From positions 62,001 to 126,000 of the forward strand of contig JAVHLB010000003.1 of NCBI GenBank assembly GCA_031082425.1: a stretch of DNA of 64,000 nt. The letters run 5' to 3'. The position numbers and the translations under genes are program-made. Every line of letters begins with the position of its first letter. The stretch's first letter is position 1. The stretch is from Candidatus Edwardsbacteria bacterium. GTDB lineage: Bacteria; Edwardsbacteria; AC1; EtOH8. The notes beneath the pieces were generated by a model. The model was not told where the DNA came from, searched no databases, and saw nothing but the letters and a program-made list of their open reading frames with translations. Of this stretch, positions 7,560 through 15,813 are shown one piece after another.

Positions 7560-8039
7560 ATGGGAGCATCCAATAAAAACCCCGATCTGCTCAAGAAAGT
7601 ATACCTGTTCAACGATCTGACCCAGCCGGAGCTGGAGAAGATCCTGACCCTGGCCTATGAGAAAACCTACGAAAAGGAGACCGCCGTCTTCCAGGAGGGC
7701 GAGATAGGAGACGCCCTCTACATCGTCGACCAGGGGCAGGTCCGGATATCCACCATGGTCCCGGGGGTTGGGGAAGAGGCGCTGAAGATCCTGCGGCCGG
7801 GGGATTATTTCGGAGAGATGGCCCTGATCGACGATTTTCCCCGCTCGGCGGCGGCCATCGCCCACGAGGGCGAGGTAAGGCTGCTGGCCATCTACAAGCG
7901 GGATTTCAAAAAACTGATGGCCGAGGAAAAGGAGATGGCCTACAAGCTGATGGCGGTATTCATAAAAACCCTCTCCACCCGCCTGCGGGACACCAACGAC
8001 AAGCTGAAAAATATCTTCGCCATAGCCAAGTCTTTTTAA
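7560..8039 (+). CDS. Cyclic-nucleotide-binding-domain protein (paralogue of 786-1295)
   Basis: About 159 residues from ATG 7560, preferred over ATG 7527 because the sequence from here (NPDLLKKVYLFNDLT) aligns with the N-terminus of the paralogue at 786 and GGGAAGG precedes it. One CRP-type beta-roll fills most of the protein. The phosphate-binding cassette reads YFGEMALIDDFPRSAA, keeping the Gly-Glu and Arg. The helical tail ends without a DNA-binding domain. It directly follows the mini MshEN-like gene, making a two-gene unit of possible second-messenger readers. A strong terminator follows. Confidence 0.8.
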   Translation: MGASNKNPDLLKKVYLFNDLTQPELEKILTLAYEKTYEKETAVFQEGEIGDALYIVDQGQVRISTMVPGVGEEALKILRPGDYFGEMALIDDFPRSAAAIAHEGEVRLLAIYKRDFKKLMAEEKEMAYKLMAVFIKTLSTRLRDTNDKLKNIFAIAKSF

Positions 8040-8048
8040 CCGATTTTG

Positions 8049-8089
8049 ACGGAACGAGGTTGGAACATCCAACCTCGTTCCGTCTGTTT
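8049..8089 (+). terminator. Rho-independent terminator
   Basis: A 15-bp perfect stem, 8049-8063 with 8069-8083, around the loop AACAT, followed by CTGTTTT. It ends the transcript of the cyclic-nucleotide sensor gene. Confidence 0.85.
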
Positions 8090-8124
8090 TCGGAAGAACG
8101 TTCAATTTCATTGATCGGGGGAAA

Positions 8125-8568
8125 ATGATGTCAAAAATCACCAGCCTGGCGGCCATCTGGTTGGCGTTATCGGTCGCTTCCTGCTGTCACCAGAAAACTG
8201 TTGTTCCGGCGGGAACATCTCTCAAGGTTGAAATTGAAGTGATTGCCAAAGATCCCGCAAAATTTTCGGATCGGCTGCTGGAAACCGAAGGGGTCCTGAA
8301 AAATGCCGGCGGCAATTATTTCACCGACCTGAGGCTGGTCCTGACCGGAAATAAAGGGGGGGAGATCGCGGTGGCCGCCTGGGCCCCCCTGGAGGTGCCT
8401 CCGCCCCGGCCGGGTCCCAACCGGGCCCGCCGGCCCAAAGTGATGTCCGATTTTCTGGACAGGAGGATGCGGCTGACCGGGCGGCTGGAGGACCAGAGCG
8501 GAAAATTGATCCTCCGGGTGGAGAAGGCCGAGGAGATCATCGGCCGGGAGGGGACCGATGAGAACTGA
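8125..8568 (+). CDS. Hypothetical lipoprotein
   Basis: 147 residues with a lipoprotein signal peptide: hydrophobic core then SVASC with the lipid Cys at about residue 20. The mature part alternates beta-strand-like segments (VEIEVIAKDPAKF, LLETEGVL, GEIAVAAWAPLEV, RLTGRLEDQSGKLILRVEKAEEI). This is consistent with a small OB-like or beta-barrel fold, but I do not recognise a family. It overlaps the start of the following protease gene by 11 bases, so the two are translationally coupled and may act together in the envelope. Confidence 0.65.
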   Translation: MMSKITSLAAIWLALSVASCCHQKTVVPAGTSLKVEIEVIAKDPAKFSDRLLETEGVLKNAGGNYFTDLRLVLTGNKGGEIAVAAWAPLEVPPPRPGPNRARRPKVMSDFLDRRMRLTGRLEDQSGKLILRVEKAEEIIGREGTDEN

Positions 8569-11002
8569 GATCTTATACGGCCTGATCCTGGGGGCCCTGC
8601 TGGCAGTCACGGCCGGGGCCATGCCCCCCCGTCCCGGGGTGAGCGAGCCGGCCTCGCTGGCGGCCCTGCGGCTCAAGGGGCTGGATAGTCCGCGGGACGG
8701 CCTGATCCAGCAGCTGTGGACCAAGGATGCCGCGGCCAAGATCAGCGGCAGTCGCAGTTATCCGGTGGTGATGGGATATTTCCCTGGGCTGGTCAATATT
8801 CACAGCTCCGGCGATTTCCAGTCGATGCTATTCAGTTCGGCAGCCGGAGTGAAATCGGTCAACAATTATTACCGTGACATGTCCTACGGAGTCGTGAGCT
8901 GTTCCGGCAGCGTGGCCGATTGGGCAAGCAGTAGCAATTTCGTCAGCTATTACGGCAACGGGACCAATGGGCTGACCGATGGGACCACCAGGAATACCTA
9001 TGAATTCATCCTGCGGACCCTGGACAGGGCCGATTCCGTTTTCGATTTTTCCTCGCCGGATTACGACCTGAATCACGACGGTTATGTGGATGTGCTATGG
9101 GTGGTTCATGCAGGAAAAGGGGGCGAGGAGGGGGGCAGCGATCCTATCTGGTCGCACAGTTTTCAGCTAACGGGCTGGACTGGTGGAACCTATTATGTTA
9201 CCAACGATATCAGCACCTATACCGGCAATCCGGTCAGGCTCGACAAATATATCATCATGCCGGAGCGGACCAATTATGCCGACGGAAACGGATCAACTAC
9301 CGAGATGATCGGCGCTGGTGTATTTGCTCACGAATTCGGTCATGCCCTGGGATTGCCGGACCTTTATGATACCGGCGGCTTCAGCATCTCCGGCAGCGGA
9401 CTGGGGCTTTTTTCCCTGATGGCGGCCGGCTCCTGGGGCGGCGATTACAATAGCGGGGCCACTCCGGTCAGCCTTGATGTTTGGTGCAAGAGATTTTTGG
9501 GCTGGCTGGCTCCGGTGATGATCAAAACCAACGGCACAGTTACCGTCAACAACACTTTGGCCACGGCCAGCAACAGCTCCTACCATCTGGCCCAAATGGG
9601 CAGCGAGGGGACCATGCAGTTCTGGCTAGTGGAGAATCGCTGGAAGACTGCCGCCGGGCCGTTCAGCGGAGTGGCCTGGGACGCCAATCTGCTATCCCAG
9701 GGCCTGGCGATCTATCATATCGACAGTTTATATACCAGTGGCACATATTTTTCTAGCAATCAGGTTAATAGAAACTCCACCAATGGCACCTCACAGAACC
9801 GCCCCTACGGGGTGGCCCTGGAGGAGACCGATATCGGAGCCCTGGGCTACAGCTCCGAACTGTGGATCGGGGCCAATTACGGCGAGGCGGTGGACCTCTG
9901 GAGTTCGGCCACCCAGGCCGATTTCGACAGCCTGGGAACCGGCTATCCGGTATCGTATCTGAACAACAACAGCACCCGTTCGGGGATCGCCGTGATGGGC
10001 ATCTCTGCCGCCTCGGCCGCCATGGGCTGCAACATGTACGTCATCCCAGGTGGCGGGTCCGATTTCAACATCGGGATAATGCAGAATCCGGCCTTCACCC
10101 AGTACCTGAATCTGGCGGCGGTCTCCGGCAATCTCATGCCATCAACTCCGGCCCTGGATACCGCCTTGATGACGGTCTCGGCCCAGGTGGAGACCCTAGG
10201 CTTTGCCAAGATATCCGATTGGACATATAAATGCGAATACCAGCTCAAAACAGAAGGCCAGCACCATCTGCATCTGGCCGCAGTGGATTCCGGAGGAACC
10301 TGGCGCAGCGGCGACCGGTTTTTTGAGGTGGTGGCGGCCAAAACTGCGGGCAATACAGTCAGCCCCAGATCCGCCCCCATTACGCTGAACCTCCCGGCCG
10401 GGGCCCTGGCCCGGGACCTGTATCTGGCAATATTCGAACCCCAGGCAGGCAGCCCTCCCGGCACTTTGATAATGAACCCGGTTCAGATCGGGCCGGCCGG
10501 GATGTTTCTGCTGAAACCGGCGATCCTGGAATTATCCTATGATCACGCCTCCCTTGGCGAAAGGGACGAATTGCGTCTGGGCCTCCATCAATTGAAAGAC
10601 GGCGCCTGGGAATACCTGCCGGGGCAGATCGATAAAAAAGGCCATAAGGTCATTGGGTCCATAAATAGCCTGGGGATCTATGCTCTGTCCTGGGATGCCG
10701 GCAATCCGGCCCTGGCGGAGTTCAAGGATGCGGCAAACCCTGCCGTCTGGCCCAACCCCTTCCGCTCAACGGTCAGGGTCAGATACCAGATCAAGCACCA
10801 GGGGACCATCAGTATCTCGATATACAATATCTTGGGGCAGCAAGTAAACCAGGTCTTCCGGGGATACCGGCCGGCCGGGGATCATGATTTCAGTTGGGAT
10901 GGCCGGGACGGCAACGGACGCCAGGCGGCCCCGGGCATATATTATTACAGGGTGAGTGGCGCTTCCCCCGATCAAACCGGCCGGATGGTATTGGTGAAAT
11001 AA
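8558..11002 (+). CDS. Secreted M6-family metalloprotease (immune inhibitor A-like)
   Basis: An 814-residue exported zinc protease. Residues 1-20 are a signal peptide. The catalytic zinc motif HEFGHALGLPDLYD begins at about residue 258, with the third ligand in the HExxHxxGxxD pattern typical of M6 peptidases. Upstream sequence (YYRDMSYG, DLNHDGYVDVLWVVHAG) is also family-typical. The last 85 residues (NPF...VRYQI...ISIYNILGQQV...WDGRDGNG...PGIYYYRV) form a FlgD-like/secretion-sorting type Ig fold as used in type IX-like export or surface attachment. Start ATG 8558 has GGGAGGGG in front. It is the second gene of a lipoprotein-protease-lipoprotein set. Confidence 0.9.
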   Translation: MRTEILYGLILGALLAVTAGAMPPRPGVSEPASLAALRLKGLDSPRDGLIQQLWTKDAAAKISGSRSYPVVMGYFPGLVNIHSSGDFQSMLFSSAAGVKSVNNYYRDMSYGVVSCSGSVADWASSSNFVSYYGNGTNGLTDGTTRNTYEFILRTLDRADSVFDFSSPDYDLNHDGYVDVLWVVHAGKGGEEGGSDPIWSHSFQLTGWTGGTYYVTNDISTYTGNPVRLDKYIIMPERTNYADGNGSTTEMIGAGVFAHEFGHALGLPDLYDTGGFSISGSGLGLFSLMAAGSWGGDYNSGATPVSLDVWCKRFLGWLAPVMIKTNGTVTVNNTLATASNSSYHLAQMGSEGTMQFWLVENRWKTAAGPFSGVAWDANLLSQGLAIYHIDSLYTSGTYFSSNQVNRNSTNGTSQNRPYGVALEETDIGALGYSSELWIGANYGEAVDLWSSATQADFDSLGTGYPVSYLNNNSTRSGIAVMGISAASAAMGCNMYVIPGGGSDFNIGIMQNPAFTQYLNLAAVSGNLMPSTPALDTALMTVSAQVETLGFAKISDWTYKCEYQLKTEGQHHLHLAAVDSGGTWRSGDRFFEVVAAKTAGNTVSPRSAPITLNLPAGALARDLYLAIFEPQAGSPPGTLIMNPVQIGPAGMFLLKPAILELSYDHASLGERDELRLGLHQLKDGAWEYLPGQIDKKGHKVIGSINSLGIYALSWDAGNPALAEFKDAANPAVWPNPFRSTVRVRYQIKHQGTISISIYNILGQQVNQVFRGYRPAGDHDFSWDGRDGNGRQAAPGIYYYRVSGASPDQTGRMVLVK

Positions 11003-11006
11003 GGAG

Positions 11007-11630
11007 ATGATGATGAAGAAGATCCTGATATATTCATTGGCGGCGCTGACGGCAGCGATTCTGGGGTGCAGCAAGGAGACCACCGCACCGGAGCCCGAGT
11101 TGACAGCCGCCCAGCTGCTATCCCAGGGCTGGACATATTTCAACGCCGGCAGTTTCTCCGCCGCTCTGAGCAGTTTCCAGCAGGCCAAGTCCAAGGACGC
11201 CTCTTTGGTTGATGCCTATAACGGCACCGGCTGGTGCCAGGGCATTTTGGGTTATAAGAACGAAGCCCTGACCAGCTTCAACAGCGGCCTGTCCAGGCAG
11301 GCGTCCAACAACGAGATGAGGGCCGGGCTGGCCTTCGTATACGCCTCATTTGACAGCTGCCAGGCGGCCGTCCAGAACGACAGCCTGGTGCTGGCCTCGG
11401 ACAGCTTGTGGAAATTTTCCCACAGGTATTTATTGTCGGCCGATCAGATAATGGATTACCAAGAACTGAACCTGCTGCTGGCCGAATGTTACTATAAACT
11501 GGGCAGCTTTGGCGCCTCGCTGGATGCGGTGAAAAAACTGGATCCCCTGTTCACCGTGGCCGATGTCAACACTTCGGAGGGGCAGTCCGAACTGCTGATG
11601 AAGATCGAGAGCCTGGGATCAACCATCTGA
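11007..11630 (+). CDS. TPR-like lipoprotein
   Basis: About 205 residues. Three successive ATGs (11007, 11010, 11013) follow AAGGAG; spacing favours 11013. A signal peptide ends in the lipobox LGCSK. The mature part has helix pairs with TPR spacing (LLSQGWTYFNAGSFSAALSSFQQAK, YNGTGWCQGILGYKNEALTSFNSGL, LNLLLAECYYKLGSFGASLDAVKKL). It is probably a periplasmic protein-interaction lipoprotein. It starts 4 bases after the protease stop and should be co-transcribed with it. Confidence 0.75.
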   Translation: MMMKKILIYSLAALTAAILGCSKETTAPEPELTAAQLLSQGWTYFNAGSFSAALSSFQQAKSKDASLVDAYNGTGWCQGILGYKNEALTSFNSGLSRQASNNEMRAGLAFVYASFDSCQAAVQNDSLVLASDSLWKFSHRYLLSADQIMDYQELNLLLAECYYKLGSFGASLDAVKKLDPLFTVADVNTSEGQSELLMKIESLGSTI

Positions 11631-11660
11631 CGGGCTGAACCTATTTCCCAGGGTTTTCAA

Positions 11661-11689
11661 TTGACTACTGCGGCCAATTATTGTATCAT
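11661..11689 (+). promoter_or_regulatory. Promoter for the sulfite-oxidase-fold lipoprotein gene
   Basis: TTGACT at 11661-11666 and TATCAT at 11684-11689 have a 17-base spacer. The predicted transcript start is about 13 bases before ATG 11710, and the leader contains GGAGGG as ribosome site. Confidence 0.55.
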
Positions 11690-11709
11690 AGGTTCTGACG
11701 GAGGGCCCC

Positions 11710-12375
11710 ATGGGTATCATAAAGTCCTCGGCCATTCTTCTGGGGGTTGTGTTGCTGACAGTCTCCGGTTGCTCTTCATCGGCCGATGACAGCAATCGAA
11801 CGGCTTTGCAGAAGGCCCGGGACCTGGGGCGGGTGGGGATAAAAAAATACCAGGGCCAGCGGCTGACCGATTTCGAGAAGCTGCGGGACAACTCCATTCA
11901 GGGGCCGCAGGAGGTGGATACCGTCAAATACCGCCTGATAATCGACGGCCTGGTGTCGGCCAAACAGGAATTGAGTTATCACCAGGTGCTGGGGATGGAA
12001 CGGTATCAAAAACTGATTACCCTGCACTGTGTCGAGGGATGGAGCGCCCAGGGGCTTTTCGAGGGGGTGCTGGTGGAGGATATTTTAAAACTGGCAGTTG
12101 TCCGGCCGGGGGCCAACATCCTGATCTTCCATGCCGCCGACGGATACAGCTCTTCCCTGCCGCTGAGGACCGTGCTGGACAAAAAGCTCCTGCTGGCCCA
12201 CAAGATAAACAACCAAACCCTAACCGCCCGGTCGGGCTTTCCCTTTCAGCTGATAGCCGAGGACAAGCTGGGATACAAGTGGGTTAAGTGGCTGAAACGG
12301 ATCCAGGTCTCCAGCGATTCCACCTATCGCGGTTTCTGGGAGAGCCGGGGCTACGACAACCAGGCGGATTATTGA
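11710..12375 (+). CDS. Lipoprotein with molybdopterin-oxidoreductase (sulfite oxidase-type) fold
   Basis: 221 residues. Lipobox VSGC places the lipid Cys at about residue 21. The mature part resembles the molybdopterin-binding domain of the sulfite oxidase/MsrP family: KYRLIIDGLV, then ITLHCVEGWS with the putative Mo-ligand Cys near 107, GVLVEDIL, and a GFPFQLIAEDKLGYKWVKWLKRI segment. Related proteins are periplasmic reductases or, when the cofactor is lost, cofactor-free adaptors. Cys107 is retained. No dedicated cytochrome partner is seen next to it. The gene is followed 13 bases later by a ferritin-like protein gene. Confidence 0.7.
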   Translation: MGIIKSSAILLGVVLLTVSGCSSSADDSNRTALQKARDLGRVGIKKYQGQRLTDFEKLRDNSIQGPQEVDTVKYRLIIDGLVSAKQELSYHQVLGMERYQKLITLHCVEGWSAQGLFEGVLVEDILKLAVVRPGANILIFHAADGYSSSLPLRTVLDKKLLLAHKINNQTLTARSGFPFQLIAEDKLGYKWVKWLKRIQVSSDSTYRGFWESRGYDNQADY

Positions 12376-12388
12376 AAAGGAAAAGGAT

Positions 12389-12922
12389 ATGAAAATCAAA
12401 AAAAAATCCATGCCCAAAGCCCTGCAGGCCGCACTGAAGCTGGAGCGAAAGGGGACCGCCTTCTACCTGAAGATGTCGGAGAAGACCGGCAACATCCTGG
12501 CCAAGAGGCTGTTCGACCAGCTGGCCATGCAGGAGGTGGAGCACATCGGCCGGATAAACGAGATCTACTCGGCCATCACCCAGGGGCAGGCCTGGCCCGA
12601 GCCCAAGGGAAAGAAGATCGGCTACCTGGAGGCCGAGATGAAGAAGGTCTTCGCCCGGATCAATCACAGCAAACCCCGGGAGAAACCGGACAATGTCTCG
12701 GGCCTGAAAGTGGCCATGGACATGGAATGGTACAGCTATAAGATGTACCAGAAATTCTTCTCCGCCGCGTTGGACGGCCCGGAGAAGGAATTTTTCAAGC
12801 GGCTGCTGGAGGAGGAGACCAAGCACTACGAGGCGCTGTCCAATGTCTATGCCTACCTGACCAGCAGCGGGGACTGGCTGGAGCGTTCCGAGAGCAATAC
12901 TTGGAACTGGATGAACTCGTAA
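12389..12922 (+). CDS. Ferritin-like/rubrerythrin-type protein
   Basis: 177 residues, all helical. Metal-ligand-like patterns recur with four-helix-bundle spacing: E20 in LKLERKGTAFY, E50/E52 with H53 in MQEVEHIGRI, E112 in MDMEWYSYKMY, and E..KHYEAL near residues 144-150. This matches a diiron ferritin-like domain as in rubrerythrins, but no rubredoxin Cys4 site is present. Likely a cytoplasmic oxidative-stress or iron protein. It precedes a small two-domain protein and pilT at short spacing, so they form one transcript. Confidence 0.75.
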   Translation: MKIKKKSMPKALQAALKLERKGTAFYLKMSEKTGNILAKRLFDQLAMQEVEHIGRINEIYSAITQGQAWPEPKGKKIGYLEAEMKKVFARINHSKPREKPDNVSGLKVAMDMEWYSYKMYQKFFSAALDGPEKEFFKRLLEEETKHYEALSNVYAYLTSSGDWLERSESNTWNWMNS

Positions 12923-12940
12923 AATCCTTAAGGGGAAGAT

Positions 12941-13414
12941 ATGATGCAACACCTAGTAGTGGAGAAAAAACAGGTCACGGTCACCATGCGATGCCGGGAT
13001 CAGCAGGTGATCAAAGGGGATCTTTTTTTAAGCCTGATGGCCAAGAACCATGTCGGCCAGGAGACGGTGCTGGACTTCATGAATGAGCCGGAGGAATTCT
13101 TCGTGCTCAAGGTGGCCACCGCCCCCTCCATCAACATCATCAACAAGGCCAGGATCATGGAGGTGTCGGTGGCCCTGGAGGTGGAGGCCGCCGACCTGGA
13201 GCGGGAGGCCATGGGAATCAAGGAGGAGCCGATGACGGCGGTGTTCAACGATAATTTCAAGCTGAGCGGGAAGGCTTACATCGATCTGCCGCCGGAGAAA
13301 TCCCGGACCATAGATTTTTTAAACCAGAGCGAGAGATTCTTTTTGCTGGTCACCGATCATACCGCCCATATAGTCAACCGCCGACACATCAGTTATGTAA
13401 TACCAGGGAGATAA
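12941..13414 (+). CDS. Hypothetical two-repeat protein upstream of pilT
   Basis: 157 residues, no signal or membrane segment. Two similar beta-rich halves can be seen: residues about 8-65 (VTVTMRCRDQQVIKGDLFL ... VLDFMNEPEEFFVLKV) and about 90-155 (AVFNDNFKLSGKAYIDLP ... TIDFLNQSERFFLLVTD). Both contain the phrase DF(M/L)N..E.FF.L and end in a strand followed by I(I/V)N. It ends 2 bases before the pilT start codon, which suggests tight coupling and a role with the pilus retraction ATPase. I do not recognise a named family. Confidence 0.65.
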   Translation: MMQHLVVEKKQVTVTMRCRDQQVIKGDLFLSLMAKNHVGQETVLDFMNEPEEFFVLKVATAPSINIINKARIMEVSVALEVEAADLEREAMGIKEEPMTAVFNDNFKLSGKAYIDLPPEKSRTIDFLNQSERFFLLVTDHTAHIVNRRHISYVIPGR

Positions 13415-13416
13415 GA

Positions 13417-14907
13417 ATGGCAAAGATAGACGTATTTTTCAAGGCGATGAACGATCACCGGGCCACCGAATTTTACCTGGCCAGCGAATCGGAGCCGCAG
13501 TTCAAAACAGCATCCGGCATCCAGGCCGTCTCCAAGCAGAAGTTTTCAAACCAGGAGGTGATGGGATTGCTGTCGGAGATCATGTCCCCGGTCGAGCGGG
13601 AAAAGCTGATGGACCAGCCGACGGTGGAATTCACCTACAAGAGCCCGGGGCTGGGCGAATACCGGGGAACGGTAAGCATGCAGGGCCACAGCATAAAGGC
13701 GGTGTTCCTGCCGGCCGGTGCCGCCGCCCCGCACCAAGAAGCCCCGGCAGCCGCCCAGGCCGCCGGCGCGCCGGCATCTACTCCGGCGACCCCGGCCGGC
13801 GGAACGTACAAACCGGCCGAGATAGACAAATTCCTGCATCTGCTGGTGGAACGCAAGGGCTCGGACCTGCACCTGTCGGCCGGCGAGAAACCCTGCGTCC
13901 GCATTGACGGAGAGATCAGAAAACTGCAGGAATACCCGGCATTGTCCCCAGCCGACACCCGGCGGATCCTGTTGGAAATAGCCGGGGCCAGATATCGCCA
14001 GCAGTATGAGGAGCACAACGACACCGATTTCGCCTACGAGATCCCAGGGCTGGCCAGGTTCCGGGTGAATTATTTCTCCGACCGCCGGGGGATGGGAGGG
14101 GTGCTGCGGGTGATCCCGACCAAGACCGTGACAGTGGATGATCTGAATCTCTCCCATGCCATCCAGAATCTGTGCTACCTCTCCAAGGGTTTGGTGCTGG
14201 TGACCGGGCCCACCGGGTCCGGCAAGTCCACCACCCTATGCGCCCTGGTGGACCTGATCAACCGCACCCGGAGCGACCATATAATCACCCTGGAGGACCC
14301 CATCGAGTTCGTCCATGAGAACAAGAAGTGCCTGGTCAACCAGCGGGAGATCGGCAGCCACACCGACTCCTTCAAGAACGCCCTGCGGGCGGCCCTGCGG
14401 GAGGACCCGGACATCGTGTTGGTGGGCGAGATGCGCGATCTGGAGACCATCTCCATAGCCATCGAGACCGCCGAGACCGGGCATCTGGTGTTCGGCACCC
14501 TGCACACCTCCACCGCCGCCAGCACCGTGGACCGGGTGATAGAACAATTCCCGCCCGATCGCCAGGAGCAGATCCGGGTTATGCTGTCCGAATCCCTGAA
14601 GGGGGTGGTAGCCCAGACCCTGTGCAAGAAGATCGGGGGTGGCCGGGTGGCCGCCATGGAGGTGCTGCTAGGGATCCCGGCGGTATCCAACCTGATCCGG
14701 GAGGGCAAGACCTACCAGCTGCCGTCCATCATCCAGACCAACCGCAAGATGGGGATGGTGATGTTGAACGAGTCCCTTATGGATTTCGTCAAGAAGAAGC
14801 AGGTGGAGCCCAAGGACGCCTACATAAAATCCATGGACAAACTGGATCTTTTGAATCAGCTGAAACGCGACGGGTTTGATACTTCGTTCATTGACGAAGT
14901 GAAGTAG
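13417..14907 (+). CDS. pilT: PilT-type twitching motility ATPase with duplicated N-terminal domain
   Basis: A 496-residue type IV pilus retraction ATPase. Residues about 131-225 are the standard PAS-like N-domain (KGSDLHLSAGEKP...). Walker A GPTGSGKST lies at about 264-272, Walker B is DPDIVLVGEMRD, the His box is TGHLVFGTLHTSTA, and the PilT-typical NLIREGKTYQ comes near the end. PilT is usually about 350 residues. The extra residues 1-125 are a second, diverged copy of the N-domain (residues 3-90) joined by an Ala/Pro linker (residues 100-130). In this first copy the GSDLHL signature has become ATEFYL. A terminator follows immediately. Confidence 0.92.
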   Translation: MAKIDVFFKAMNDHRATEFYLASESEPQFKTASGIQAVSKQKFSNQEVMGLLSEIMSPVEREKLMDQPTVEFTYKSPGLGEYRGTVSMQGHSIKAVFLPAGAAAPHQEAPAAAQAAGAPASTPATPAGGTYKPAEIDKFLHLLVERKGSDLHLSAGEKPCVRIDGEIRKLQEYPALSPADTRRILLEIAGARYRQQYEEHNDTDFAYEIPGLARFRVNYFSDRRGMGGVLRVIPTKTVTVDDLNLSHAIQNLCYLSKGLVLVTGPTGSGKSTTLCALVDLINRTRSDHIITLEDPIEFVHENKKCLVNQREIGSHTDSFKNALRAALREDPDIVLVGEMRDLETISIAIETAETGHLVFGTLHTSTAASTVDRVIEQFPPDRQEQIRVMLSESLKGVVAQTLCKKIGGGRVAAMEVLLGIPAVSNLIREGKTYQLPSIIQTNRKMGMVMLNESLMDFVKKKQVEPKDAYIKSMDKLDLLNQLKRDGFDTSFIDEVK

Positions 14908-14931
14908 AAGCCTGGCCGGACGAACACGCTG

Positions 14932-14966
14932 ACCCTCTCCAAATTAATCTGGAGAGGGTTTTTTAT
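14932..14966 (+). terminator. Rho-independent terminator after pilT
   Basis: ACCCTCTCCA (14932-14941) pairs with TGGAGAGGGT (14950-14959) across an eight-base loop and is followed by six T. The stem and loop closely resemble the hairpin at 50090-50111 within the hutI region, so the terminator may derive from a dispersed repeat. Confidence 0.85.
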
Positions 14967-14994
14967 TGATAAAATATCCGATTTGATGTATCAT
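14966..14994 (+). promoter_or_regulatory. Promoter for birA-coaX-rng
   Basis: TTGATA at 14966-14971 and TATCAT at 14989-14994 are 17 bases apart, directly after the pilT terminator and about 28 bases before ATG 15022. Confidence 0.5.
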
Positions 14995-15021
14995 TAATTA
15001 CATTCTGAACATTGATAAGAT

Positions 15022-15813
15022 ATGAAAAACCTCGATATAAGCTACATCCAAAAGAACCTAAAGACCAGCGAATTCGGCCGGAAGCTTTTCTATTTCGAAC
15101 GGCTGGATTCCACCAGCAACCACCTGGCGGAGCTATCAAAGGGTTTCGCCGGGCAGGGCACCGTGGTGATCGCCGAACAGCAGACCGCCGGGCGGGGCCG
15201 GCAGGGCAACAGCTGGTACTCGCCGCCGGGGCCGGGGCTGTATCTCTCTCTGCTGCTGAAGCCCAAACTGCCGTCCATCAAGCTTTCCGGCCTGACCCTG
15301 GCCCTGGGATGTTCGGCGGCGGAAGCGATAGAAGAGGTCGTCAAAAATCCGATAGCGGTCAAATGGCCCAACGACCTGTATTGCAACAGCCGCAAGGTGG
15401 GGGGGATACTGACCGAGATGCAGTCCCACGGCGGACTGATAGATAACGCCGTCGTCGGGATCGGCCTGAACGTCAACAACCAGTCGGTCCCGCCGGAACT
15501 GAAGGGTATTGCCTCCTCGCTGCTGCTGGAGGCCGGAATGACCTGCTCCCGCGAGGAGCTGCTGATAGGCTTTTTAACCCGACTGGAGGACGATTACCGG
15601 ACCTTTGCCAAACAGGGCTTGGCTGCTTTTGCCGACAGGCTGTCCGGAAGGTTCTTCCTCAAGGGCAAACGGGCCTGGGTCCAGGACGGCCTGAGCACCC
15701 AGATGAAGGGAGTGGTGATCGGATTCGACAGCGACGGCGGCCTGCTGCTGGCCGATGACCGGGGCCGGACGGTAAAATGCAGTTCCGGGACCGTTATGGA
15801 GATGGAGCCATGA
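15022..15813 (+). CDS. birA: Biotin-[acetyl-CoA-carboxylase] ligase
   Basis: A 263-residue enzyme that activates biotin with ATP and attaches it to carboxyl carrier proteins. The biotinyl-AMP loop GRGRQGNSWYSPPG is at about 52-66. VKWPNDLY with the active-site Lys is near 113, and GGILTEM follows. The C-terminal SH3-like domain is present (VQDGLSTQMKGVVIGFDSDGGLLL). There is no N-terminal winged helix, so it is the monofunctional ligase without repressor activity. Its TGA overlaps the coaX ATG. Confidence 0.94.
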   Translation: MKNLDISYIQKNLKTSEFGRKLFYFERLDSTSNHLAELSKGFAGQGTVVIAEQQTAGRGRQGNSWYSPPGPGLYLSLLLKPKLPSIKLSGLTLALGCSAAEAIEEVVKNPIAVKWPNDLYCNSRKVGGILTEMQSHGGLIDNAVVGIGLNVNNQSVPPELKGIASSLLLEAGMTCSREELLIGFLTRLEDDYRTFAKQGLAAFADRLSGRFFLKGKRAWVQDGLSTQMKGVVIGFDSDGGLLLADDRGRTVKCSSGTVMEMEP

